Source: Microstegium vimineum
Taxonomy: Eukaryota > Streptophyta > Magnoliopsida > Poales > Poaceae
Direction of reading: 5' to 3'
Assembly: GCA_022036555.1 (NCBI GenBank)
Contig: CM039134.1
Coordinates: 13,826,818-13,890,817, forward strand
Length of the DNA: 64,000 nt
The notes below the pieces were generated by a model. It was not told where the DNA came from. It saw only the letters and a program-made list of their open reading frames with translations, and did not search any database. Numbering within the stretch: position 1 is the first letter of the stretch; each line of letters begins with the position of its first letter. The translations under genes and the position numbers were made by a program. Below, piece after piece: positions 21,031 through 31,989 of this stretch.

Positions 21031-21477
21031 AGGGCTAGAGGCATTGCAAATTGCCGAACGATTTTCTGTATTGATGACGACAGGAATGGCTGTTACTTAA
21101 GCCTTGCGTGTGAATTCAGCTGCTGAAGCGTTGCGGTACTAACATAGGAGGTAGTGGCCGTGAGAATATTGCTTCAATGCTTCTGCACTACCTAGCGATT
21201 GGCTCTGGACGGACGCCACCAAGAGCTTTGCTCTTTGTAATGCATAACCAAAAACTCTGCGGTGATATTGGCAGCACCAAAACCAGTTCCTGTGTTCGTT
21301 CTGTTTTTCTAGGAGTTTGTGCGTGTGTGAGTTCCTTGTCTTCCCTGCAGAGTCTGTGTGCTCTCCGGCAACAAGACGCCGCCACACGCGCCCTCTCCGA
21401 ACCGTTCTCCGCGACGCCGATCGCGCACACGCGACGCATGTCGCTCGCGCACCCGGGGTGCACGCCGTCCGCGGAGA

Positions 21478-22260
21478 AGTGGTGATTGATCGCATCATCC
21501 GGGAGGGCAGCAGCTCCGGCAACTGGTCGCAACTGACGAGTACCAACTACAACGAGTGGTTGCTTCGCATGAAGCTCAAGATGCAAGCACGCCACCTCTG
21601 GAACGCCATTGAGTTCGACGACGTCGACTTCGACGATGACCACAGACTTCGACGATGACCGCAGCACGCTCGACGCAATCAGCAGCGCCGTCCTGTCGGA
21701 GATGGTGCCGGCGCTCGCGACCAAGCCAACAACCAAGGACGCATGGGAGGCCATCAAGACACTTCGCATCGGCGACGACCGCGTGCGAAAGGTGACGGCG
21801 CAGAATCTCCACACCGAGTACAAGGTGATCGCGCTCCGCGACAGCGAGGCGATCGAAGATTTCGCGCTCCGGCTGACTGGCATCGTCCAGCGGCTGGCAA
21901 CCCTCGGCGACCCCGAGCCGGACGAGAAGGTCAAAATACCTGTGCGTCGTCCGTCCAAGGTACAAGCAACTTGTCATCTCCATCGAGACCCCTTGACATC
22001 TCCTAGCTCTCCATCGAGGAGGTCACTGACAGCTAAAGGCAGCGGGCGACGTTGGGCCCACGCCGCATCAAGCTGCTGGTGGAAAGCTGCTGCTCATGGA
22101 GGAGCAGTGGCCGGAGAGATACAAGAAGTAGGAGGAGCAGTGGCTGGAGAGGTACAAGAAGTAGGAGACGGGACGTGTCGGTTCTAGCTCCGGCAGTCGC
22201 GGCAAGGGACGCGGTCGTGGCAAGTCGCGCGGCCAACAACGGCGGCAGCGACAGGTATAG
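21478..22260 (+). pseudogene. Copia-type gag relic, 5' part
   Basis: Frames here encode a Copia gag N-terminus: LTSTNYNEWLLRMKLKMQA with ARHLWNAIE, then TKDAWEAIKTLRIGDDRV, then a Ser/Gly/Arg-rich linker (SSSGSRGKGRGRGK) before the break at about 22260. A 19-bp tandem duplication (21626-21644 and 21645-21663) shifts the frame in the middle, and two in-frame stops interrupt repeated ERYKK motifs near 22130-22165. No LTR, protease or reverse transcriptase is visible, so this is a fragment. Confidence 0.75.
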
Positions 22261-22261
22261 A

Positions 22262-22527
22262 TGACCATCAGGTCGTGTCGTGCCAACACGCACGCACACC
22301 CACCCCTACGAACACACGTACGCAAACCCTACCCCTATGAGCACCTTCGAAGGAAGGCGTCGACAAATCTTGAAGTTCACGAAGTCCTGTCGACGGGAAC
22401 GACGTCTTCCACTTAATGTATAGCTCCGGAAAATCGTGAAATAAATCCAGAATAATGTGTCGCACCCAGGATTTGAACCCTAGGTGGGAGCCCCCTAACC
22501 AATAACCTTTGTCATTGCGCCGTGAAT
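22262..22527 (-). mobile_element. SINE copy 3 (inverted), inside the Copia gag relic
   Basis: Read on the minus strand this matches the SINE at 39141-39436: cggcgcaatgacaaagg (A-box region), gggttcaaatcctgggtg (B-box-like), a gacgtcgttcccgtcgac block and a gtgctcatagggg block. It separates the gag linker (ending about 22260) from the gag zinc knuckle (22770-22905), so it, or the DNA it came with, was inserted into gag. Confidence 0.7.
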
Positions 22528-22769
22528 GATGTTGGGTCGTTGAGGGATGATAAACTGGAAATAGAGTTAATAGGTCGTGCCGTCTCTTTCCACCGGGCTG
22601 TGCTCGTACCGTGCCTCGGGCCAGGGTGACGGCCCAAGCACGTCCTGGTGCCTCGGGTCGGGCCTATACTGTCGTGCTCGGGCCGGGCCACCGGGCCTTG
22701 AGCTACGTGGACAACTATAGTGACGGGCGTGGCACTGCTGACTCAGCTCGAGCTGGGTCGGACGATATG

Positions 22770-22905
22770 GTGTGGGAAAAAGGGACATTGGGCCCAGCAC
22801 TGTCGTGGAAAACTCAAGGTGCAGGAACAGACCCATGTGGCCCAAGATGATGATCCCACGCTGATGTTTGCGTATGGGGCTGAGGAGGAAGTGTCGCCCG
22901 TCTAG
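22770..22905 (+). pseudogene. Copia gag zinc-knuckle relic
   Basis: The frame ending at TAG 22903-22905 shows a CCHC knuckle remnant (CGKKGHWAQHCRGK) followed by THVAQDDDPTLMFAY, the usual continuation in Copia gag. The first knuckle Cys is not in frame. This is the 3' continuation of the gag relic at 21478-22260. The GC-rich DNA between 22530 and 22720 (runs such as cgggccgggcc) is unclassified. Confidence 0.65.
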
Positions 22906-23589
22906 GCTTCCCAGTTGCGGACTTGATATTTATTTCAAGACCTTGCGTTGCGAACATATAGTAATATATTGATAACTTTCATATATATATATATATGTCG
23001 TGTGAACACAACATGTGGCTCTGATGAAAAATGTGAGTGACATTAAATAGTAGAAACGTCAATGTTAAGATCCTAAATGAGATGTGTCTTATTAACGACA
23101 CGTCACTTATATGCTACAAGTGACATGTTAGGTCGACATGAGTCTCTGATATCTAATTATCAGTTACGCGTATTATCAGTGTGTCGCCCATAACTTCATA
23201 GTAGTGACGCGTATTTTTAGTGCGAGTCGTTGATATCCCCTTATTAGGGGCGCAGATTCTCACTGCGAGTTGCTGATACATCCTTATCTGTCACTAATGT
23301 GTGCACATCACAGATGCAATGTAAGTGACACGTTTTTTACATGTCACTAATGACTGTTTAGACATGTCACTAATTTGGTTTTCTGGTACAATGGGTAATA
23401 AGAATTAGAAAAAATATTTATAAGTAAAATCAGCGGAAGGATGATCCGTGTAATTTTTACAAATAGGGGCACTTCTCTTTATATAACAACAATGGAAGCA
23501 AACAAATGAAAAACAATAATTTTTTTCCTTGGCCGTCATAAGAAAAAAGGTTACGAAGTTCTATTCCGTCCACCTCACATTTTACATGT
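22906..23589. other. Intergenic, repeat-like, with no gene recognised
   Basis: Contains repeated variants of agtgaca/tgtcactaat between 23030 and 23375 (for example gtgacacg, catgtcactaatgactg, catgtcactaatttgg), which look like subterminal repeats of a DNA transposon. No matching element ends could be fixed. A (TA)n run is at 22980-22998. Confidence 0.35.
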
Positions 23590-25612
23590 TCATGCATGTG
23601 TTGATTGCTTATGACAGGTAAGTGTGAATTCGCCACCGTGGGAAGTGGCCATTCCTTCATCATGTAGCATTTGCTTGTATGCAGCCATCTTGTGCTTTTG
23701 TTTCCAACACTCTGCAGTAAAACTTATAGTCATGATGCGGAGTCTTTTGGCACTTGCCAACATGGCTTTGGCGAACCAAAGTTCAGTTGCTGACAATCCG
23801 GTTAGCTCTACTCTCTTCAGGTGAGCCATAGATATCCAATGGTCTGGGTGATCATTGCAATAATCCTGCAATACATAAAAATTAAAAAAATAGGTTCAGC
23901 ATATATATTGTACTAAAACCGTTCTAAACTATAATACCATTTTGAGGTTTGTAGTATATCTATATATATTTATATATATGTAGCAAATGCAACATATATA
24001 TCTAGACCCACGGATAAGATGTCGGATAAGTAGTGCTCATCACCTTCTGGACGATGTGTCTGTTGCTGGGTAAATGCAGGCCGAGGCTTCTAAGATTGCT
24101 GAATCGTGTGAGGATGCTTTCGACGCTACTTCCAAAATTATATCGGTCAAACACATCACCAGAAACGTTAACGGTCAGGGATGTGATTCGAGGGAGTTGT
24201 GGTACCATACTTGTTATCATGTCCACGTATTTCTCGGATACCGGTTGACCTTTAAGAGTCACGTGGAGGGATGTGACTGAGATACATTTGCCGAGGAGAA
24301 GTACGTTGATGTCGTTTGCGGCGGCCAGGATAGGAGCCAAGGAGCAAGAGGGGTCGGAACTGCGATATGCCCGCAGGCAGATGTTGAGGCTTCGCACGCA
24401 CGGCAGTTCCCCTTCCCCATCGACGACCTCGAGACACCTAGGTGGGTACCCTAGGTGAAAGAAGGCAAATTCTTGCAGCCTCGGAGCCGAGACCGTGAGC
24501 TTGTCCACGGCGCAGTGGTCTATGTGGAAAATCCGGAGGCCGGGAGTATTCAACTCCAGCGACGTCGTCCTCAAGTCGACATGGTCTATCCACAACTCTG
24601 ACAACGACACGCTACACTCGAGCTTCATCTTTTCACCGTCATCGTTGGAACCATCATCATCAGCAAGTCGAAGCTGATTCATGCGTAGCTTCTGCAGGTG
24701 CGGGCAATTCACCGGCGACACGAGGTCGGCGAGCAGGCGAGCACCGCCGCCATTGACGTTTGTGATCATCATCTTCTCGAGCGAAAGGTCCACGAGCGAT
24801 GCGAATCTCATGGCGTTCGGGAGCCGGACGCTTGCGCCACCGAATGACAGGTGCATGGTCTCCATCCCTAGAGGAGGAGGATGAGGAAGCTCATCGTGAA
24901 GCACCACGGGAGGCGCCGCCCACTGGTACGCCTTGGCATTCGGTCCCTCTCCCTCCTTCCACTTTAGGGGCACGCCCACGCCCACGAGGTAGCACGTGAG
25001 ACCGTGCAGGTCCATGACGAAGGACTTGAGACCGTGTCGTCCAAAGGCGTACTGAATCCACCCTTGTGCAGCGTCGACGAACGCCGTCGTCAAATGCTCG
25101 CAAGGTTTCCAGCCGTACGTACGGGCGCCCGTGGTGTAAGAGATCACCAAGCTTTCGATGGCGCAGTCGTCCGATTGGGCACGCCGGGCAAGGACGTCGT
25201 TGACGCAGGAAACGAACTGCTCCAGCGCGGAGAGCTCCAGTGCGGCGAGCCGCTCGGTGGCGCTGTCGCCTGCCATGCGCACCACCGGCGAGTGGGTGCG
25301 CAGGGAAAGGACGTCGTTGAAGGAGGAAATTACGTACATGTCCGGCTCCCAATCCGGATCCGATGCGTCGTCGTCGCGCCGCTCCGCAAGGATGTCCTTG
25401 ACGAGGGAAACGTACTGCCGCTTCAATGCGTCGTGCCGCTCGTCGTTGCTGCGGCTGCAGGCTGCCGCCGTGGACACCGCCGCCGGCCAACAGGACACGA
25501 AGCGGAGCTTCGGGATGCGCTTCCATAGGCCGAGCCACCGCCGCGAGAGCACGCACGTGCGCAACGCGTTCCTCGTGTCGCCCACTAGTTCCAGGACGCG
25601 GAGGAGCACGTC
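23590..25612 (-). CDS. F-box/LRR-type protein, 5' exon not visible
   Basis: Two minus-strand exons are seen, 25612-24044 and 23865-23590, joined by a GT-AG intron in phase 0. The first begins right after an acceptor (atatatag) with DVLLRVLELVGDTRNALRTCVLSRRW, the second half of an F-box. It then carries leucine-rich segments (LVDLSLEKM, SLSELWIDHVDL, LRIFHIDHCAVDKL). The second exon (DHPDHWISMAHLKRVELTG ... LASAKRLRIMTISF) is the FBD-like C-terminus of this family. Together they give about 615 residues. F-box/LRR proteins recruit substrates to SCF ubiquitin ligases through Skp1. The F-box start (usually near DRLSxLPD) must lie in an upstream exon, and none is recognisable in the AT-rich DNA to about 27 kb, so the gene may be truncated or have a very long first intron. 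Both visible exons are open throughout. Confidence 0.78.
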
Positions 25613-27070
25613 CTATATATAAAACTTAGTTAAACTTAGATGAAACATAAAAATTCATCGTTTTTCAAAGTTCACATATAAGCTTGTCTCAAATTTATAA
25701 GGGAGGAGATGTAAATTGATTTTACAACTTATAAACACGTTCTTTAAACTTACTTTGCTATGATACAAATACAACAAACAACAAATAAGTATATATCTCT
25801 TATATAGCGAATAATAATATGCAAATATAATCCACATATAACTATATTAGCTTAATTAATACATGTCTAAATTATAATTATTAAAATAAATTCAATTTCA
25901 AGGATTCAAACGATAAGCTGGCTGATACTGTTTGACTGATCGTTTCTGCGGCTGATAAGCTGTCTGATACTGTTTTTAATTATTTTATTATGAAAAAAAA
26001 TATACTATGACTGATAATCGAGTTTATAAGCCACGCTAACAGGACGGACGGAGGAGTGGGCTAATATTCTTTTTACCACGGTATGCTTCACCGACCTAAA
26101 ACTAGCGAATGATTTTTGGGCATCCATAATTTCCTTTTTCGGAAAAAATAAATTCCTACATGATACTCTATTTGATAGTATGGCATGGAACGTTCAATCT
26201 CGGTAGCGCACGATACCTTCTGTATTTGTGCATTCCCCTAAAATTGCTACAAAGTCACCTCATATAAGAAAAAAAACAAAATATTTATTTAAAATTGTTG
26301 TATCTATTGAACGGTGTATTCATTTTCAATTTCGTCTACATCGATATATTCTACATGACGAGGCGAACCAAACTACACCGGACTTGCATATATTTTCAAA
26401 GAATTTTATTCTATAGTAGCAACTTATATACACTAACTTATAACATTGACATATGGCATATAAGTTACTTATAATATATAATTTATAACTTATAACTTAT
26501 AATGGCCACTCCATAAACTTATTGGGGTGTGTCAAGCGAGCCCATAAACTCTTGAAATGACTACTTAAATATCTATTGTGTGATTTTTGAATTGATTTCC
26601 CTTAAAGCCTAGACTAGTTCATAATATAATAGTATTACGGGAAAACAAATGCTTTTGCTGCCTTAAAAAAAATTCTAGTAAGAATGAAGAATCACAAAAT
26701 TTGCTAGCGTAGTATGTACATCTATAACTCTATAATTATAGCTATACTTAGGAATATATTTTTTCAGTCCTATTTTTATAACACGGCTAGGTACGTCTAG
26801 GGTTTAGGGCGAAGTCAAATCGGAACCAGGGTTCAGAAATTCGAATTTCGGCCTGTTTTCACAAAAGTCAACAACTTTCGTTTCTATAGGTGACCTCCGA
26901 TAAATGTACATACCGGTAATTTTAGTCTTTATAAAAAATTTTAGCCGATTTTTTTTTATTTTTGTTTCCATCGGTTTCCTCCAATAAGAAGGTAGGCTGA
27001 ACCCTGACCACAACCTTTTAGCTATTCTGGCAACTGTGCCTCCCCTTGATTTTGTTGTTTTTTTATTTCA
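25613..27070. other. AT-rich stretch upstream of the F-box gene
   Basis: About 1.4 kb, very AT-rich, with no exon found on either strand. Near 25910-26030 two related phrases occur (gataagctggctgatactg and gataagctgtctgatactg), which look like part of a dispersed repeat. A first exon for the F-box gene was specifically looked for on the minus strand and not seen. Confidence 0.4.
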
Positions 27071-28708
27071 CTAGCAAAACGTGTCCCTACGTTGCGACGG
27101 GACATATTATTGTATGATTAATTAAAGTAATTAGCTTTTTTATTTGGTTTAATTAGAGAACTTTATCTCAACTAAATAATTATTTACCATAAATGTACCG
27201 TCTCTTCGTAGCGGCGACATACACAATGATTTGTGATTTCATCAGCGGTGGCCTCGATCTGATTCATGGTGGTCTTGATCTCGTACAATTTGGTATTCAT
27301 CTTGCCGTCGTATTTTTGTTTTCAACGACACTCCATATGAATCTTAGAACAAGTAGGAAGCACATAAACAAAATCAGGTACTTGTTATGCTAGACATGAG
27401 AGAGGCGGAGGAGGCCACCAGCCGTGTGGTGGCCGTGTACGCCGGGACGCGGTTCACGAACATGGACTTCAGGCGACTTCTAGGCCAGCGTCGTTGGCTG
27501 GTGGACGTGTTGTCCCCGCATGCCGAGGGGTGGGGTGCCTCGTGCTAGCCATCCTCGAGCTCAGCATCCATCGAGCACCTCACTTTTGAGGGCGACGTGG
27601 AGTACTAAATCTTCACATTGAGCCCTGCGAACGTGGAGCACGTCCTGGGTACCACCTTCTCGACCACCACCCCACGGGTGGCCGATTCGTGTCGCTGCTA
27701 TACGACTTCCTCGCCCAAGGCATCTTCAACACCGACAGAGAGGGCCGGTGCACGTAGTGGAAGGTCGCCAGCCCACGAGTTCAACATGCGCTTCCTCCGT
27801 GCTTTTGGTGGCAGGCTGCGTGCACGTCGAGCTACATGGCCACCACCTCCCACTGTTTCGCCGCGCAGTGGGCTCAGGCACCCCTCTTTACCTCCAAAAT
27901 GTGGTCCAACGATTCACATTTTACAATATCTTCTATGTCGCCTTGAACGACGACCCACACCAACTACTGGGCGATGACGACGACACAATGTCTTTCGTGA
28001 CACTACAAATCTCAGTATAGGCCGGTTCCTACGTCTGGGACCGAGTTTTAAAGGGGAAAAGAAACCCAGTCTGCAAAGAGGTGGATGGATTTGATTCCGA
28101 CACGACATGGAGTCAAACTCTGATTAAAATAACTATTTAGTTTTGATTTTTTTATATTAGGAAACTCATCTAGTAGGCTTTACGACACCATTGTCAATAT
28201 TGAGCACTCGTCCTTTGTACCTTTTTTTCTATATACTTTTTAGATTTTATATTTGTTGTTTTATGAGCACTTGCTCTTTGTACTTTATTTTCCTTAATAA
28301 TTTTTCGGAGTCATGTACCTATCCCGGTTATATCAAGAATCAAAAAACATTAGCCTGGTGTCCTGGTGGGAATTTAAAATTGGACGTGTTAGACCGTTCA
28401 GGATTCTACCTAGATAAAAAAAAAAGGACGGCAGAAGTAAAACGCTCCCAAAAAAACATCAACGTATAGGCTCCAAAAAAAAATAGAAAGGGAAAATTCT
28501 TCGAGTTGAATTACATGGACAATAAAAAAAGATTATTTTTTCAATATATAATACGTTTTGTAGTCCGATTCTATATCATGCTAGATAAGAGCTATTCTAA
28601 TTTATATAAATATATATTGTTCGGTAGTTAGAGAGAGACAAATCTAATAGAATGGACGGACCAAAATCAAGGTGGGAAAAGAAATTTTGGCTCTTTATTT
28701 TATATATA
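27071..28708 (-). mobile_element. Helitron-like element D, carrying a broken gene fragment
   Basis: The left border is CTAG followed by caaaacgtgtccctacgttgcgacggg. Read on the minus strand this is a short GC hairpin followed by CTAG, the hallmark of a Helitron 3' end. The right border abuts the next element after gctctttatttta, which resembles the 5' end seen complete in element C (gcctctttattattagg). The region 28550-28700 also resembles 29340-29530, the 5' part of element C. The interior holds a coding-like fragment at 27390-28020. Family assignment rests on these end structures and not on a search. Confidence 0.5.
27390..28020 (+). pseudogene. Captured gene fragment, family not recognised
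   Basis: A GC-rich island in AT-rich DNA with protein-like stretches in changing frames: RVVAVYAGTRFTNMDFRRLL near 27450, then RWLVDVLSPHAEGWG, IEHLTFEGDVEY, FTLSPANVEHVLGT near 27640 and LYDFLAQGIFNTDREGRC near 27720. In-frame stops (27546, 27605, 27757) and frame changes show it is not translated. Sharp composition borders and its place inside a Helitron-like element suggest transposon capture. I cannot name the source gene. Confidence 0.5.
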
Positions 28709-29556
28709 TTAGCAAACGTGTCCGTACGTTACATCGGGTTATATATAAAGTATTACACGGTCATTTAAACGATTTAAGTTTAGAATATATAATTCACATC
28801 TCATCTTGGCTAGTTAGATGTCCTCGAAGGGTTACATTTTAAGAGATTTATTAGACTAAACATGGTAACAAATGTTTAAGATTTTAATAACAATTTGATT
28901 TTTTTATATATACTAGCAAATGTGTTCGTGCGTTACAACGAAACTCAATACGTGTAGAAATCAGATTTTGTACTTTGTCCAGTAAACATGCGTGTGTTGT
29001 AACGTAACTTAATACGTGTACGTATCGAATTAGGGGAGCCGGACTAAAAAAAGTAGAAGGAGAGAAACTTTGCCTCTTTATTATTAGGTATAGATAGATA
29101 TAGATTTATGGGAAAATGAAATTAGAATGGAAAGGTTGAGACACCAAACGTGAAAAAAGAAATGGACTCATCAGAAGCCAACTAAAATCGGACTCATCAT
29201 TATTTTTATTATTTGTTTTTATATTTATGGAAAAAGGAATTAGAAGGGGATGAAAACTAACGGGTTTGACAAACACCAAAGTTGGAAAAAGAAACGGACT
29301 CACCGGAGGCCAACTAAAACTAGACTCACCTAAGTCGAACTCAATACGTTTTGGAATCGGACTACATATTATGTTGCACAAAAGCTATTCTAACTCGTAT
29401 GAACACGAATTATTATATATATCAGTCCCAACAAAAAAACTATTTATTTTCTGGTAGTTAGAGAGAGACGGGTAAAGAGAATGGACGGATCAAAATTAGG
29501 GTGGAGAGAAATTTTGCCTCTTTATTATTAGGTAGGTATAGATATAGATATAGATA
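28709..29556 (-). mobile_element. Helitron-like element C (with element B nested inside)
   Basis: Left border ttagcaaacgtgtccgtacg (one base off CTAG) is the same 3'-end motif as in element D. Right border gcctctttattattaggtag is a Helitron-type 5' end when read on the minus strand. Element B (28913-29104) sits inside it. The right part shares its sequence with the right part of element D. Confidence 0.45.
28913..29104 (-). mobile_element. Helitron-like mini-element B
   Basis: About 190 bp bounded by ctagcaaatgtgttcgtgcg and gcctctttattattaggtat. It contains two copies of the phrase gtgttgcaacgggactcaat in degraded form (28925-28955 and 28990-29020), as does element A. Non-coding. Confidence 0.55.
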
Positions 29557-29558
29557 TA

Positions 29559-29762
29559 CTAGGAAATGTACCCGTACGTTGCAACGGAACTCAATACGTG
29601 TAGAAATCCGTGCTTTGTGGGGTAAACGTGCCCGTGTGTTGCAACGGGACTCAATACGTGTAGGAATCGGATTACAGGAGCCGAATCAAAAAAAGTGGGT
29701 GTAGAGAAATTTTATCTCTTTTTTTTTTATTATTATATAATAGGTATAGGTATAGATATAGA
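29559..29762 (-). mobile_element. Helitron-like mini-element A
   Basis: About 200 bp, bounded at left by ctaggaaatgtacccgtacg and at right by an AT-rich ataataggtataggtataga. It has two internal copies of gtgttgcaacgggactcaat-like sequence (29576-29602 and 29632-29662). Same layout as element B, so the two are sister copies. Preceded and followed by gatata runs. Confidence 0.6.
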
Positions 29763-30043
29763 TTTTGCTATCTGTACTTATTTAATTTATTTCAGTAGGG
29801 GCCTAAAAACTCCTCCTGTTTCTTAAAAAAGAAAAGCAAAATATTGGGGCCGTTGCTGCCTTCCCCTCTTCCCCCTCCCTGTTTCCAAACTTCTGCGGAA
29901 CGTCTCTCCCTCTTCTTTAATTTTCCCTTTTCTCGTTTGCTTCAGTCGGCGGTGCCCCCTCTTGCCGTCGTCGGGAGCCGCGGCTTTACCGCGCCCCCGC
30001 GCGGGCTGCGGGAAGGGAGGAGGACGAAGCCACGAAGGAATCA
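29763..30043 (+). promoter_or_regulatory. Upstream region and 5' leader of the second SINA-like gene
   Basis: The sequence changes from AT-rich to GC-rich near 29845 and leads into the ATG at 30044. A CT-rich leader (29860-29935) is typical of grass transcripts. No TATA box is obvious. Confidence 0.4.
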
Positions 30044-31989
30044 ATGGCGTCGCAGGAGCCGGAAGAAGAAGGCGGCTGCACCGGCGCCGCGAAGCGGAGG
30101 AAGGCCGCCGCGGCCACCGACGAAGAAGGCGAGTGCACCGGCGCCGCGAAGCGGAGGAAGGCCGCCGCGGCCACCGACGTGAGCATGGAGCTCGACATCC
30201 TCGACTGCCCCGTCTGCTACCACCCTCTACGGCCCCCGGTCTTCCAGGTACGGCCGCATACTTACATTGGGGTTTGCTTGTCTTGTAGTTTTGCCACGAG
30301 TTCATCTGCGATTCTAACCTGGTAGTAGTGTGGATCTGCGCCGACGTAAAGTCGCTCCTGCCCTAGGCTACTATCCGCAGGGCCACACAATGCATGATGA
30401 AGTATGCAGCTTTGTTTGATTTTTTATCAAAAGGAAATGATGAGACTGTGATTTTATTTTAATCTTGGGTGTAGTCATAACTCCTAAGTTGAGAGTTTCT
30501 GAAGAATATAATCTCCGGTAGCATCAACGTTCGAGGTTCTCTCGGGTTTGAACATCATCAAATTAACTGTTCGGATCCGGAAATTTGTTCAAGATGTTTC
30601 AGATTTCATATGGCACGCTCATTTGCATGACTTGTTCAGTTTGACCAAACTGCACTAGGTCACTAGAGTTGGGTGTATTATTCAATCAATATTTTTCCTG
30701 ATAACTAATTGACAGATAAAGGGACTGGAATTCTGTGATTTTGACCATTGGATGACTGATGATCAAATACAGTTTACTTAATTATATCTGATACTGGCAC
30801 CCAGTCCCATGCAGTCATGCACCTCAAATACCTCATTTGCTGTCCTGTTGATTGCATAATTTTGTATGTCCATGGTAGCTGGCCCTGCATCTGTTGTTAC
30901 TTTATGTATTACCATGCATAGGAAGCACTTGAGCAACCATTATACTCATATTGTTTTATCTCTATTTCTATGTGTGCCGTGGGGCATCTCATATGCTCTT
31001 ACTAAACAACCTAAAAGTTCATGTGTTTATATGTCTATGCAGTTCATTCTTCATACTGAACTGAAGTAATTGCAATTGGTCTGAGTCACCCAAATGAGGA
31101 TGGTTTACTGAGCTAAATATGGAATTTCTTATGTGCCATACTCGTTTATTTTCACTGTTCGAACAATTCGTGCCGATTGTTCTATGCACTTAATTCTAAT
31201 TCAATGCTTATTTACACATTCCCATCCTGTCCATCCTGTTCGAGCTAGTCGTAACTTGCAGTTTGATCATTGCATGTTTCCCTGTGCCGAAGTTGTTCTC
31301 AGAGTTTCTGATTCATTCCTTTTCCTCAGTGTGCTGTAGGGCATGTTGTATGCTCATCTTGTCGTGCCAAGCTCCCGGACAGGTGCCACTGCTGCTCCAT
31401 CACCACGGGCTACAATCGGTGCCACATCATAGAGCATGTTGTTGACTCCACTAAAGTTCCTTGCATCTATAGCAATCTTGGGTGCATTGAAAAGATAACC
31501 TACTATGAGAAAGAAGACCATGCGAAAGTGTGCCCTCATGCCCCGTGCTTCTGTCCTGAAGCCAGCTGCTCTTTCTATGGATCAACCGTGGAGCTCGTTG
31601 AGCATTTCTCTGCCAAACACAAGTGGCATTCCGCCAAACTTTCCTACAACAAGGCATTTCGATTCCGCATAGCACAAGGCTCAACTGTCCTCATGGGTGA
31701 AGACGGGCACATGTTCTTGGTTAACATGGTAAAATTGGAGGCCGTTGGAGGTGTCATCTCAGTTTTCAGCATCCAGCCTCACATCACTGAATCAAACTTC
31801 ATGTGCAAACTGGCAGTCTCATGTCCTGAAATGAGCTATACTCAGTGTACTCAGTTCCAAACGAGAAGCAGCAATCTTTTTGGTGGGCTACCAAAGGATT
31901 GCTTTACGTTTGTCGTGCCAAAGTTGCTGCTCCGAGATACCAGTACAAATGTCACAGCCAGTGTTAGTGTGACACTCATCCCACCATAA
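30044..31989 (+). CDS. SINA-like E3 ubiquitin ligase (RING + SIAH zinc finger), two exons
   Basis: Exon 1 is 30044-30247 and exon 2 is 31330-31989, with a GT-AG intron in the same place as in the first SINA-like gene (after FQ of PPVFQ). It gives 287 residues. The N-terminus is Lys/Arg and Ala-rich and contains a duplicated segment (GAAKRRKAAAATD twice). RING ligands are C55, C58, C69, H73, C76 and C79, then CHCC. The SIAH finger keeps all expected ligands, including the Cys (HAKVC) that the first gene has lost. The C-terminal domain ends TASVSVTLIPP. Role by family: E3 ligase passing ubiquitin to substrates bound through the C-terminal domain. It is in the same direction as the first gene 29 kb away, consistent with a dispersed tandem family. 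Confidence 0.9.
30077..30178 (+). repeat. 57-bp tandem repeat within exon 1
   Basis: The unit starting at tgcaccggcgccgcgaagcg (30077) repeats at 30134 with an offset of exactly 57 bp. The second copy matches for about 45 bp. The offset keeps the frame and duplicates a Lys/Arg-Ala peptide that could serve as a nuclear localisation signal. Confidence 0.9.

Noticed and set aside
29823..30305. 160-codon minus-strand frame over exon 1 of SINA-like gene 2
   Set aside because: Antisense of the duplicated Lys/Arg-Ala coding segment; it repeats only because the sense repeat does.
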